Made by a program: the position numbers and the translations under genes. Below, in pieces: positions 6,944-16,148 of a DNA stretch of 51,304 nt. Location of the stretch: assembly GCA_045628945.1 (NCBI GenBank), contig JAZQQG010000040.1:1-51304 (forward strand), read 5' to 3'. This stretch comes from RGIG4034 sp045628945. GTDB taxonomy: Bacteria > Bacillota > Clostridia > Lachnospirales > Lachnospiraceae. The number at the start of each line of letters is the position of its first letter. Positions within the stretch are counted from its first letter, which is position 1. The notes beneath the pieces were generated by a model that did no database searches, was not told the origin of the DNA, and was given only the letters and a program-made list of their open reading frames with translations.

Positions 6944-8441
6944 TTTGAGAAAAAACAAAAGAAGCTCCTTCATGCTCATGCTTCTATGCATAATCTGCAT
7001 GATACTGGCAATGACCGGTTGTAAAAAGAAGGGAGCTAAAGCGGGAAGTGGCACCTACGGAAAAGAGAATCCGAAGATTGCTTCCGCAGACGATATCATC
7101 AAAGAGGCGGAAAACGGCAGCTACAAGTCCGGAGACTCCGATTCGGAAGAGTTGTATACGGATACCGATATTCCGTACGAAACCTACAACATCTTTATCC
7201 AGAAGTATGTGGAAGAAGATATTCCTGTGTATGAGGGTGATGCAACCTATTTTGTACCGGCAGGAAAGGACTATTTCTACGGTTGTTTCGATGGCAAAAA
7301 GACCATGCTGTATGTCTTTGACCAGACCGGAGAAGTGGTGTCCGTGCTGGGGAGAATTGTGTATGAATCGAAAGACGAACTGTTGAAAGAGAACAGCGGA
7401 ATGAGCCTTGTGGAAGATTCCTACAATGAGGACGGGTACACATATCACGGGAATGTGCTGTATTATCGAATGGACGAAGCATCCTTGTTTGCGCTGACGA
7501 TGTGTACGGACAAGGAAAATCTGCTGATGACGGCGACCAACGGCTATTGGGATGATGCACTGTACTATTTTTCCATGCCGTATTTTGAGGAAAATCCGAT
7601 GGAATACGCGGATTTGCTGGACCCGGAATTCTATACTGCCGGGGACGATACCTGGAAGGAAAGGGAAGAGGAACCGGCGTACAAACTGGCTTCCGAAAGC
7701 GAACTTCATGATCTTTTTGACCATATGATGCGCCCTTATACATATACACCGGAGTCCTATGCTACGAGTGTATTTACATCCGCAACACCGGAGGAAATAA
7801 TTGCACAGTATTACAATACTTCTTACCGGGGCTATGATGAATTTGACCGATATGCAATCCGAGTAATCGACTGTGGTTATGATAATTTGGCGTATGCCGT
7901 GAATGTGAATTATACGGTACCGGGAGATTACCCCGATACAGCGGTGGATAACTTCATGGTGGCAGCCCCCATTCTCTATGAGGAGGAGACGGAGTCTTGG
8001 AAAATTGTTCAGAACGAAGACGTATGGAATGCTATCGAAGAGGGTTTTTATGCAAAAGTTTTGACAGACGATGCCTATGATGCATATATAAGTGGCAATT
8101 TCTTCAGACGCCTCTGGGTTCCCTTCGATTTGGGAAATCCGTTCTACTTCGGTGATGTGTTCACCACCAAGGTAATACAGGCATATATGGACAGTTACGG
8201 AGATTTATACGTTACACTGTATTTCTATAACGATACCCCGAGTGCCGTAGAGGTATTGACTCTGGATCGATTGGTGCTTACCTGTGAAACGGGCATACTG
8301 GCAGACGTAGGAAGCAGACTGGATGTTACGATTCCTGCACATGATTTTCTGTATGATACGCTTCGTATTCCTGCGGAATACCTGGAGCGTGAAGGATTTA
8401 CAACGCTGACGGTGGAAGCCTACGAGTATTCGTTGAATTAA
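6933..8441 (+). CDS. Lipoprotein partner of LRR protein, copy 1 (long form)
   Basis: The start at 6933 gives 502 residues with GGAGGG at 6915-6920; an ATG at 6906 in the same frame is also possible. The lipobox is MTGC after a hydrophobic run. Residues about 60-220 form a domain shared with the protein at 10622-11302: F-P-G-DYF-G-F, then RIVYESKDELL, EDGYTYHGNVLYYR and YYFSMPYF. The next 270 residues have no counterpart in that paralogue and contain a fold rich in beta-strand-like Tyr/Val stretches (ATPEEIIAQYYNTSY, then a C-terminal domain from about 400). It is probably membrane anchored on the outside and works with the secreted LRR protein encoded just before it. I recognise no catalytic motif. 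Confidence 0.85.
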   Translation: MESNLRKNKRSSFMLMLLCIICMILAMTGCKKKGAKAGSGTYGKENPKIASADDIIKEAENGSYKSGDSDSEELYTDTDIPYETYNIFIQKYVEEDIPVYEGDATYFVPAGKDYFYGCFDGKKTMLYVFDQTGEVVSVLGRIVYESKDELLKENSGMSLVEDSYNEDGYTYHGNVLYYRMDEASLFALTMCTDKENLLMTATNGYWDDALYYFSMPYFEENPMEYADLLDPEFYTAGDDTWKEREEEPAYKLASESELHDLFDHMMRPYTYTPESYATSVFTSATPEEIIAQYYNTSYRGYDEFDRYAIRVIDCGYDNLAYAVNVNYTVPGDYPDTAVDNFMVAAPILYEEETESWKIVQNEDVWNAIEEGFYAKVLTDDAYDAYISGNFFRRLWVPFDLGNPFYFGDVFTTKVIQAYMDSYGDLYVTLYFYNDTPSAVEVLTLDRLVLTCETGILADVGSRLDVTIPAHDFLYDTLRIPAEYLEREGFTTLTVEAYEYSLN

Positions 8442-8474
8442 TCGAAAAGATTCAGCGGGAAAGGACACAGGACT

Positions 8475-10604
8475 ATGAATGGTTTGAAACGATTTTGTTT
8501 ACTGGTTGGAACTTTGGTTGCGATTGCGCTTATGCCATCCGTAAGTGCGCACGCGTTTGGCGCTACCGACATCGATCATGACGGTTATATTACGTTTTAT
8601 GATTTGAAGCCCGAACAGCGAAATGACCTGCGAAGCGGTTATACGGCAGGTCTGCGTGGCGGAGGACACGGCTATGAGATGAGTTATGTCATGTCGAATC
8701 CGTATATTAAGGATGTCTATATGGAACGATACGCGAATCGACACTCCCTGTCGTATAGCAGGGCTGCGTCCAGAACCAAATCCTATTATTATCACATTCG
8801 GAATGACCGAAGACGGTATCCCAATGATACCATGCGTTGGTACGTTACCGAAATTACGCGGGAACAGGACGGAGAGGATGCGGCAATTGTCAACTGTACT
8901 TTTCCGCACTATGAGCTGACCACACCCGAAACAGTCTATTACAACGGGAAAAGATATAAGGTGGTCGGAATCGAGCTGACAAACGGCTATCTGGAGAAAC
9001 TGACAATTACGGACAATATCAAATATATCTATAAATGTCAGTGTCCCATGCTAAAAGAAATATCGGGAGGCATCAATGTAGAAAAGATTGGGAATTATGC
9101 CTTCAAAGACAATCTTTACATGACGAATCTGCCCTATTTCCCCAAGCTTACTTCCATTGGCAGAATGGCATTTATGGGGTGTTTTTATTTGACGGAGGTT
9201 CTTCTGCCGCCCAATATCAGTTCGATGTTCCGGGATGCTTTCGGTTGGTACGACGTAATCAAGGGAAACTATGACCTGGATACCCTGGTGGATCCGGATG
9301 AAGGCTTCTATGATGACACCTATGCAGACAAATACAAAATTGTGGGAATCACGCTTTATTACATGGAAGGCTCCAAAACGGCAGAAACGATCGAAGAGAT
9401 TTACGGGTCGTTTGAGTATTGTTTTTTGGAACTGAAATATAAGGACAAATATCCCGGTATGCAGCCTCCTGTAGAGATTGAGGATGAAGAGGGATTGTAT
9501 ACGGAATGGGTCATTCCGGATGACGAGCTTCCGCCCGAGGAGTGGGTAAGAAGAGGAAACGAGCTTCCTACCGAACCTAAGGAGATTGAGAATTCCATCA
9601 ATCCTTCCCAAAAGGAAACGATGAAGTGGCTCACCGAGCTGTATGTTTGTGAGGAAATTGACTCCGATACGTACTTTACTCTGATTGGCAGCATGTGCGG
9701 AATGTGTTCCGTACCTATGTATTTTCTGGAAAAGTATAAGGACGATATCAATCTTCCGGGACTTCTTGAAAGTACCAAACCGTATATCAATCTGTTACGG
9801 CAGAAAAAAGAAGCATTGCTCAACAAGAACTTCGAACTGGCGGAAAAGCTGGAGAAAATTCAGAATGTGGGGGCACAGAGGCTTCTCGCATGGGGAATTC
9901 AATACGGACCGGTGGCCGCTGAAATCAAGGGAATTGCCGGTGATACAGTGTCTGCCCCGATTCTTGTCGCAGTAACGTTCCACGACAGTATTACGGGAGA
10001 CCATTCCTGGAGAGACTCTTTGTACGACACGGTAACCCGACTTAAGAACGTGAAGGACCAATTATCCGACGCAAATACAACAGTGGGTTATTTTGAAGCA
10101 TGTCTGTATGTCTGCGCAACGAACAGTAAAGCCAAGAAAACGGTGTCTGAAAACGAGGGTAGCTGGACAAACTTTATGAACGATTTGATTTTCACCTCCT
10201 TCTTTGATGCTTGGCTGAATTCTTACCGTTGCAGCGACGGTGAAAAATGGACGAAATTTACGGCGGTGTACAAGGCAAATATCCAGGCTGTTCTGACTGA
10301 AAAAATAGGTGAATTCGATTCGAAATACGGCGATGATATTGTGCGGTATGCAAGAATCTATCAGATTGTGACCAGTTCGGAATTTTTGCAGTACGCAATG
10401 AATAGTTTTATTGAGTTGATCCAAGACGGAACCCTCTTTTCCACGATGACGGATCAAGCGTACTCGATGGTGGTGGATTATATGCCGGATTTCTTCCGCG
10501 ATATTTTCCCGGATTATGTGGCGTCCTATTTCCTGGATGACCCGGATTGGGACACCGAAGACCAGAATATTACCATGGGGAATCGCGGAACAGAGCGTAA
10601 ATAA
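8475..10604 (+). CDS. Secreted BspA-like LRR protein, copy 2 of duplicated module
   Basis: This 709-residue protein has a signal peptide ending in SAHA/FG. It is followed at once by DIDHDGYITFYDL, which fits the Asp/Asp/Asp/Gly/Ile spacing of an EF-hand or dockerin-type calcium loop. The shared element LRGGGHGYEMSYVM and LRR_5 repeats (VEKIGNYAFKDNLYMTNLP, then IGRMAFMGCFYLTEVLLPP) follow. The helical C-terminal domain matches copy 1 (NSINPSQKETMKWLTEL against NSVTYAEKTTIKYLTKL). It lies 33 bases after lipoprotein 1 and 17 before lipoprotein 2, so the four genes read as one operon. It was probably created by duplication of the two-gene module. The function is likely extracellular recognition; this is inference. 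Confidence 0.87.
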   Translation: MNGLKRFCLLVGTLVAIALMPSVSAHAFGATDIDHDGYITFYDLKPEQRNDLRSGYTAGLRGGGHGYEMSYVMSNPYIKDVYMERYANRHSLSYSRAASRTKSYYYHIRNDRRRYPNDTMRWYVTEITREQDGEDAAIVNCTFPHYELTTPETVYYNGKRYKVVGIELTNGYLEKLTITDNIKYIYKCQCPMLKEISGGINVEKIGNYAFKDNLYMTNLPYFPKLTSIGRMAFMGCFYLTEVLLPPNISSMFRDAFGWYDVIKGNYDLDTLVDPDEGFYDDTYADKYKIVGITLYYMEGSKTAETIEEIYGSFEYCFLELKYKDKYPGMQPPVEIEDEEGLYTEWVIPDDELPPEEWVRRGNELPTEPKEIENSINPSQKETMKWLTELYVCEEIDSDTYFTLIGSMCGMCSVPMYFLEKYKDDINLPGLLESTKPYINLLRQKKEALLNKNFELAEKLEKIQNVGAQRLLAWGIQYGPVAAEIKGIAGDTVSAPILVAVTFHDSITGDHSWRDSLYDTVTRLKNVKDQLSDANTTVGYFEACLYVCATNSKAKKTVSENEGSWTNFMNDLIFTSFFDAWLNSYRCSDGEKWTKFTAVYKANIQAVLTEKIGEFDSKYGDDIVRYARIYQIVTSSEFLQYAMNSFIELIQDGTLFSTMTDQAYSMVVDYMPDFFRDIFPDYVASYFLDDPDWDTEDQNITMGNRGTERK

Positions 10605-10621
10605 CGGAAGGAGAATGCATC

Positions 10622-11302
10622 ATGAGTATTAAAAGAACAGTTTTTCTGCTGGCAATCGCATCACTTCTGTTGACCGGATGCGGTGCAAACAAGAAACCTC
10701 ATCAGGGGCAGACGGGTGGCGGTCAGGCCGTGGAGCCGGATACTCCCGGCAATGAGATATCCGTACCTGATAAGAGTGAAAGCGGAGAGCAGGCAGTTAT
10801 TGCCGACGTTCCTTTTACCGCAGTTGATCTTTTTATTCAGCCTCATTTGGTCAGTGATTTTGATTCCTATGAGGCGGACGAAACCTTCTTCCTGCCGGTG
10901 GGAAGGGACTATTTTATGGGAAGTTTCGTGGCCGATGAGACCCTTCTTTACAGCTATGATTTCGGAGGCAATCTGATTGATGCCAAGCGGCGTGTTGTGT
11001 ATGCATCAAAGGACGCACTTTTGACGGCGAACAGTGAAAAGAATCTTGAAGAGGACGTATGGAGTGAGGACGGATATACCTATCACGACAACGTGCTGTA
11101 TGCACGACTTTCCGACGAAGGACTTTTTGTGGTGGAAAGCTCGTCCTATAAATATTTGCTTTTGAAAAAAGCAGCCGCGGGACTCTTTGACAAAGAGGAA
11201 ATTCTTTTTTATTTCTCGATTCCCTATAGGCCGGATGAATCGGAAATGGGCTTGTATGAGGACATTTTCGAAGATGAGGAAATGGTTTTTGAAGAAACAT
11301 GA
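10622..11302 (+). CDS. Lipoprotein partner of LRR protein, copy 2 (short form)
   Basis: This 226-residue lipoprotein has the lipobox LTGC near residue 20 and GGAAGGAG just before the start. From about residue 65 it aligns with lipoprotein 1: F-P-GRDYFMGSF, then RRVVYASKDALL, EDGYTYHDNVLYARL and YFSIPY. It stops where lipoprotein 1 continues for 270 more residues, so it lacks the C-terminal domain. The end is acidic (EDIFEDEEMVFEET). Loss of the second domain after duplication, or gain in copy 1, explains the difference. It is the last gene before a new promoter. Confidence 0.85.
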   Translation: MSIKRTVFLLAIASLLLTGCGANKKPHQGQTGGGQAVEPDTPGNEISVPDKSESGEQAVIADVPFTAVDLFIQPHLVSDFDSYEADETFFLPVGRDYFMGSFVADETLLYSYDFGGNLIDAKRRVVYASKDALLTANSEKNLEEDVWSEDGYTYHDNVLYARLSDEGLFVVESSSYKYLLLKKAAAGLFDKEEILFYFSIPYRPDESEMGLYEDIFEDEEMVFEET

Positions 11303-11332
11303 AAAAATGCAAAAACCTAGACTTTGGTCCAG

Positions 11333-11360
11333 TTTACATTTCGGACAAAACTTGTAAAAT
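11333..11360 (+). promoter_or_regulatory. Promoter of the LuxR-type regulator
   Basis: TTTACA (11333-11338) and TAAAAT (11355-11360) are 16 bases apart, in the 128-base gap before the regulator gene. The regulator is thus transcribed separately from the LRR/lipoprotein operon. Confidence 0.6.
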
Positions 11361-11430
11361 GGATTGTGGAACGAGTGGGCTTTGGAAGACAAGAGAATTG
11401 CGTAGATAAGCAAGATTAAGGATATTCAAA

Positions 11431-12954
11431 ATGGAACAGGAAATTGAAAGATGTCCCATAAGCACGGAAGAGGTCCTTAAGGAACTCGAGGTGGCCCGGG
11501 AAGAGGGCGTTCTTGAGAAAAAACTGGTGGATCTGTTCCTGGGGTATGCGATGGATATGCGTACCACCTGGGAATGCAGACAATATTTTCGGGAGCTTGC
11601 GGATGATGTATATCAGAGAAATCCCGGGTTACTCACGGTCAGAGTACTGATTGAAGCAATGGCAGGACGTCTGGAGGAGACAGAGAAGCTGATGGAGCCT
11701 CTGGGGAAAACTCCGGAGAATCTGACGGGATATGTGTGCAGTCCGTTAGATGTTGCCAGAATGATGTTGGAAATAGTATTGCCACAGACCGATGACCGTC
11801 AGTTTGTACAAAGGATAAACTATCTTGCAAAGTTCATGGAAAGTCCGAGCAATCGACTGGCGCTTACGGCATGCAGACCAAGTGTCATTAACGGATTTCG
11901 CGACATGACCTGGCTGTGTCCGGGAATGGAAGAGAAAAAAGAAATCATCTGTCAGGATATCGACATGTTCTATGGAAACAGTGGCAAGGGGGTATACGAA
12001 GTTGCTCTGGCGGAATGGAAGTACGAGACCGGAGAGATGTTCGACGCTTTATTAAAAATAGCATCCATTATTCCAATCCTGGATGACGAAAAAGATATGC
12101 GATGTCTGTTTGCTGCATATGTTCTGCAGATGCGTATTCTCGTAATCAAAGGACAGACGCGTATTGACAGTGAGATCTTCGATAAGATTCGGAGCAAGGT
12201 TACGAAACATCATTACGATGAATTAAAAGCAAGCCTTGATGCAGTCATCAGTCTCTATCATTGCTATGAAGCGGATTATGATTATGTCGAGAACTGGCTG
12301 GAACATTCTGCACCGAATGAAAACGGTGAAGTGTTCTTAATGGATATGTATTGCTATTTGGTCAAAATGCGCTGTTACCTGCAGACCGGGAAATATATGC
12401 TGACAACCATTTTAGCCCAAAAGATGATGAATTACCTAAGGCAAAGTTATCGTCCCCACGACATGTGCGAGTGTATGCTCTTATCTGCGATGTCCTGTCT
12501 CAAAGCAGGGGATGAAGCAAATGCAGTACAGGAGTTTGAAGAAGCCCTGGCAATCGGTGCCCGGTATGGTTATACAAGAGTCTTTGCGGACGAAGGCCAG
12601 ATTGTGGTGGACTTAATCAAACTCTATAAGGAAAAATGCAAAGAAAAATCCGCGGAGAAAGATGCGTTAATTGACGAGGAGTGGCTTAAGAAAATCCGAG
12701 GCTATGCCATCGAAGTCGCAAACAGATATCCGAATTACTTAAAGACAAAGCAGGAAGAATATGCAGACCTAACGAAGACGGAGCGTCAGATCGTACTATT
12801 GATGGCTGCAGGACTTCCCAATGAGGATATCGCAATCCAGATGGATAAAAAAGAAAAAACAGTGAAGTTCCATATCACCAATATCTTTGCAAAGCTACGC
12901 GTAAAGAATCGGCAACAGGCGATTAACCGGGCAAGAGAGATTGGATATTTGTGA
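11431..12954 (+). CDS. LuxR-family regulator with helical-repeat sensor domain
   Basis: This 507-residue protein ends (about 446-507) in a LuxR/GerE helix-turn-helix: LTKTERQIVLLMAAGLPNEDIAIQM, read here in two parts, then KTVKFHITNIFAKLRVKNRQQA. The first 440 residues are all-helical with TPR-like segments (ECMLLSAMSCLKAGDEANAV, then EFEEALAIGARYGYTRVF). This is the layout of the C-terminal half of MalT/LAL regulators, but the N-terminal P-loop ATPase is missing. It carries no phospho-acceptor receiver domain. Its position between the LRR/lipoprotein modules and the LysM wall protein suggests it controls one or both. Target and effector are unknown. Confidence 0.85.
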   Translation: MEQEIERCPISTEEVLKELEVAREEGVLEKKLVDLFLGYAMDMRTTWECRQYFRELADDVYQRNPGLLTVRVLIEAMAGRLEETEKLMEPLGKTPENLTGYVCSPLDVARMMLEIVLPQTDDRQFVQRINYLAKFMESPSNRLALTACRPSVINGFRDMTWLCPGMEEKKEIICQDIDMFYGNSGKGVYEVALAEWKYETGEMFDALLKIASIIPILDDEKDMRCLFAAYVLQMRILVIKGQTRIDSEIFDKIRSKVTKHHYDELKASLDAVISLYHCYEADYDYVENWLEHSAPNENGEVFLMDMYCYLVKMRCYLQTGKYMLTTILAQKMMNYLRQSYRPHDMCECMLLSAMSCLKAGDEANAVQEFEEALAIGARYGYTRVFADEGQIVVDLIKLYKEKCKEKSAEKDALIDEEWLKKIRGYAIEVANRYPNYLKTKQEEYADLTKTERQIVLLMAAGLPNEDIAIQMDKKEKTVKFHITNIFAKLRVKNRQQAINRAREIGYL

Positions 12955-13002
12955 GAAAAATAAGTATCAATCGATAAAAGAATTCATTTAAGGAGGATTG
13001 TC

Positions 13003-14550
13003 ATGAAAGAAAATAAGAAAGGGATTAAAAGAAAACTGTTTAGCGTAATGCTTGCATTGGCAATGGTACTTACGGTATTGCCATTTAACAAGCTTGTAGC
13101 AAATGCAGCACCTGCACCTACACCGCTTACGTTTACTGCAGAGGAGGCTAACTCATCTGTAACATTTAAGTGGGATGCGGGTTCTTCTGTAGAGTATAGT
13201 ATGAATGGGGGTGCCTGGAACGCTTATGCTGCAAATACTACCATAACGCTTACAAACGTGGGCGATAAAGTGTCATTTAAAGGAATCAATGTTAAGACTC
13301 GTATGGGCCACTTTTCAATGACCGGTAAGATTGCAGCATCGGGAGATGTCACATCTTTGACAAATGGTGTTGGCGGAGATGTTGCATTATTAGTTTCAGA
13401 ATGTTATTCCTTCATGTTTAGTGGCTGTACGAGTTTAACAAGTGCACCAAACTTACCGTCAACTATTTTGTCCTCGGGGTGTTATGAACAAATGTTTGAA
13501 TTCTGTACAAGCTTAACAAGTGCCCCTGCATTGCCAGCAACAAGCTTAACAGATTATTGTTATGATTATATGTTTGATGGATGCACGAGCTTAATTAGTG
13601 CAGCAACAATGTCAGCAACAACCGTGGATGAAGGAAGTTGTTTGTATATGTATAGTGGCTGTACGAGTTTAAGCACTGCCCCTGCATTGCCAGCACTAAC
13701 TTTAGCTGAATCCTGCTACGAGGGTATGTTTAATGGTTGTACGAGTTTAAGCACTGCCCCTGCATTGCTAGCAACCGTCTTGGCGGAGGACTGTTATAGT
13801 GCTATGTTTTATAATTGTACCGGCTTACGCAGCGTTCCCAGCCTTTCGGTAACAACTTTAACAGATTACTGTTGTTGTTATATGTTTTATGGATGTACGA
13901 ACCTAATCGTTACGGAAACTGAGGATCCGTCAGAAGCTACATGGATATTCCCTGTATCAGCAGCGTGGGAATGGAATTATGAAATGATTGCAGGCTTAAC
14001 CGCACCCGGTACATTAACAGAGGTTGCAGCCGGAAAGATGTACAAGGTATCCTTTGTAGCACCGCCTGCACCTATTGTTCCTTCTACTGACAACACCTAT
14101 AACAAGACAATCGCAGAGACAAATGCTCAGTTAGAAGCTGTGGCAGAGGAACTTGCAAAGGGCGAGAAGGTTGAGGATGCAACCGTATACTTAACGACCG
14201 GTGATTCCCTTCCACTTAGTGTCCTGAAGACCCTTAAGAACTGCCCCGGAGTAACTCTTGATTTCCGATGCACCTACAAGGGTGAGGAGCTTCACTTTGT
14301 ATTAAAGGGTGGCGAGAAATTAGTCATCAACGAGAATATTCCCTGGTATGGACCACTGTTCCTGAAGAGTGTGTATGGCGTAGCGGGTGAGGAAAAGCAG
14401 GCGAATACGGAAGTGTATGTGATTCGACGCGGTGATTCTTTATACCGTATTGCAAGAAGACTTGGAATCTCTATCACGGAACTCCTGAAGAAGAATCCGC
14501 AGGTGAAGAATCCGAACCGTATCTGGGTAGGACAGGTATTACATTACTAA
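13003..14550 (+). CDS. Secreted Cys-rich LRR-like repeat protein with C-terminal LysM
   Basis: This 515-residue protein has a signal peptide (cut near ANA/AP, residue 36). A beta-sandwich-like region (40-125) precedes seven repeats of about 26 residues between 130 and 305. Each repeat has CY-x2-MF-x2-CTSL-x2-AP-x-LPAT. Cys residues recur at 134, 160, 186, 213, 238, 264 and 290, each followed by a second Cys 8 residues later. They belong to the BspA-like/DUF285-type LRR group. A spacer domain follows, and residues 470-515 form a LysM domain (VIRRGDSLYRIARRLGI, then NPNRIWVGQVLHY) for peptidoglycan binding. AAGGAGG precedes the ATG. It is probably a non-covalently wall-bound surface protein. 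It ends at a strong terminator. Confidence 0.88.
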   Translation: MKENKKGIKRKLFSVMLALAMVLTVLPFNKLVANAAPAPTPLTFTAEEANSSVTFKWDAGSSVEYSMNGGAWNAYAANTTITLTNVGDKVSFKGINVKTRMGHFSMTGKIAASGDVTSLTNGVGGDVALLVSECYSFMFSGCTSLTSAPNLPSTILSSGCYEQMFEFCTSLTSAPALPATSLTDYCYDYMFDGCTSLISAATMSATTVDEGSCLYMYSGCTSLSTAPALPALTLAESCYEGMFNGCTSLSTAPALLATVLAEDCYSAMFYNCTGLRSVPSLSVTTLTDYCCCYMFYGCTNLIVTETEDPSEATWIFPVSAAWEWNYEMIAGLTAPGTLTEVAAGKMYKVSFVAPPAPIVPSTDNTYNKTIAETNAQLEAVAEELAKGEKVEDATVYLTTGDSLPLSVLKTLKNCPGVTLDFRCTYKGEELHFVLKGGEKLVINENIPWYGPLFLKSVYGVAGEEKQANTEVYVIRRGDSLYRIARRLGISITELLKKNPQVKNPNRIWVGQVLHY

Positions 14551-14572
14551 GATTGATGAATGGGTAGAATGC

Positions 14573-14613
14573 AAAACTCTCTTTATCGAATGGCGGTAAA
14601 GAGAGTTTTTTTC
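14573..14613 (+). terminator. Terminator of the LysM protein gene
   Basis: AAAACTCTCTTTA (14573-14585) and TAAAGAGAGTTTT (14597-14609) form a 13-bp perfect stem with an 11-base loop, followed by T-rich sequence. Confidence 0.9.
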
Positions 14614-14704
14614 TTTTGCTTGCATTATATGCCTGCGCCGAATACAATAAAAATGTGATATCTATACCCCAAAATGTTAATAAAAGTGTGATGGAGGGTG
14701 AAAA

Positions 14705-16066
14705 ATGGAACGTTTTATTTTAAATAAGCTGCTGGAGTGGAAGAATTCCACCTATCGAAAACCGCTCATTTTGAAAGGGGTGAGACAGGTCGGTAAGACG
14801 TGGATACTAAAGGAATTCGGCAAACGCTATTATGAAAATACAGCCTATTTCAACTTTGATGAGAATGAAGAATATAAACAGTTTTTTGAGACCAGCAAAG
14901 ATGTTGAACGCATTCTGCAAAACTTAATGCTGGCCAGTGGGCAAAAAATAGAGCCTGCAAAAACTCTGATTATCTTTGATGAAGTGCAAGAGTGTCCCAA
15001 GGTAATCAACTCTATGAAATATTTCTGCGAGAACGCACCGCAGTATCACATTGCCTGCGCGGGTTCTTTGTTGGGGATTGCCCTCGCAAAACCGTCCTCT
15101 TTCCCTGTAGGCAAGGTTAATTTTATGCAGATTGATCCCATGACTTTTACGGAGTTCCTTTGGGCAAATGGTGATGAGAACCTTGCGAAGTATTTGGAGC
15201 AAGTGGATGCGATTGAACCGATTCCGGATGCTTTTTTTAATCCCCTCTATGAAAAACTGAAAATGTACTATGTAACCGGTGGAATGCCGGAGCCGGTCAA
15301 GATGTGGACGGAAGCACGGGATGTTGCTGCTATGCAGGAGGCACTATCCAACATTATAGGTGCGTATGAACGCGACTTTGCAAAGCACCCCAACCTTAGC
15401 GAATTTCCAAAGATTTCTATGATATGGAAATCTTTGCCGTCACAGCTGGCGAGAGAAAATAAAAAGTTTATCTATAAGGTCGTGAAGGAGGGCGCACGTG
15501 CTCGAGAATACGAGGATGCCTTGCAGTGGCTTGTGGATGCCAGGCTGGTGCATAAAATTTATCGAAGCGCCGCTCCCGGACTTCCAGTTTCTGCATACGA
15601 TGACTTGTCTGCATTCAAGATATATCTGGTAGATGTGGGCCTGCTTCGCCGATTGGCGCAACTTGCACCTACGGCTTTTGGCGAGGGGAACCGCCTGTTT
15701 ACGGAGTTCAAGGGTGCTCTGACGGAAAATTTCGTGTTGCAAACCCTAATCACTCAGCTTGAAGTGGTACCTCGGTATTGGACACAGACCAATCCACCCT
15801 ATGAAGTGGATTTTCTTATTCAAAGAGAAAATGATATTTTTCCCGTGGAGGTCAAAGCGGAAGCCAATACTGCCAGTAAGAGTCTGAAAAAGTTCAAGGA
15901 ATTGTTCCCGGAGCAGGTTAAACTACGAGTGCGCTTTTCACTGGATAATTTAAAACTGGACGATGATGTGCTGAATATACCTCTTTTTATGTCAGACCAG
16001 GCAGACAGATTGATTGGGTTGGCGTTAGAAAAGAAGGAAGGCTTGGGCGGTGATCAAGGCGAATAG
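14705..16066 (+). CDS. AAA family ATPase with DUF4143 domain
   Basis: This 453-residue protein has the Walker A GVRQVGKT at residues 25-32 and Walker B LIIFDE ending at D92/E93, followed by QECP. The C-terminal DUF4143 part (about 200-410) includes EVDFLIQ and FPVEVKAE, an acidic/Lys pattern like the nuclease-type fold often found there. GGAGGG precedes the ATG. Proteins of this family are very common in anaerobes, often many per genome. Their role is not settled: proposals include DNA-related or regulatory ATPases on mobile DNA. It lies alone between a terminator and the sensor-operon promoter. The shared promoter element of the next operon begins within its stop codon. Confidence 0.9.
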   Translation: MERFILNKLLEWKNSTYRKPLILKGVRQVGKTWILKEFGKRYYENTAYFNFDENEEYKQFFETSKDVERILQNLMLASGQKIEPAKTLIIFDEVQECPKVINSMKYFCENAPQYHIACAGSLLGIALAKPSSFPVGKVNFMQIDPMTFTEFLWANGDENLAKYLEQVDAIEPIPDAFFNPLYEKLKMYYVTGGMPEPVKMWTEARDVAAMQEALSNIIGAYERDFAKHPNLSEFPKISMIWKSLPSQLARENKKFIYKVVKEGARAREYEDALQWLVDARLVHKIYRSAAPGLPVSAYDDLSAFKIYLVDVGLLRRLAQLAPTAFGEGNRLFTEFKGALTENFVLQTLITQLEVVPRYWTQTNPPYEVDFLIQRENDIFPVEVKAEANTASKSLKKFKELFPEQVKLRVRFSLDNLKLDDDVLNIPLFMSDQADRLIGLALEKKEGLGGDQGE

Positions 16067-16107
16067 ACAAAATTGCTGATGTAGAATTTGCTACATTTGT
16101 GTACAAT
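16065..16107 (+). promoter_or_regulatory. Shared promoter element, copy 1 (sensor operon)
   Basis: AGACAA (16065-16070) is followed by ATTGCTGATGT (16072-16082), GAA and a TACAAT -10 box at 16102-16107. The same element with identical spacing lies at 21128-21170: 33 of 43 positions match. A typical -35 hexamer is lacking, so an activator or alternative sigma factor is likely. This copy also has an ATGTAG/CTACAT inverted repeat. Confidence 0.7.
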
Positions 16108-16148
16108 AGATATGTCAGAAACGAGAATGACGGAAGGGAGGAATACCG

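Noticed and set aside
13390..13920. DNA tandem-repeat or CRISPR-like array
   Set aside because: The periodicity is in the protein (26-residue repeats in one long frame); the DNA units diverge strongly.
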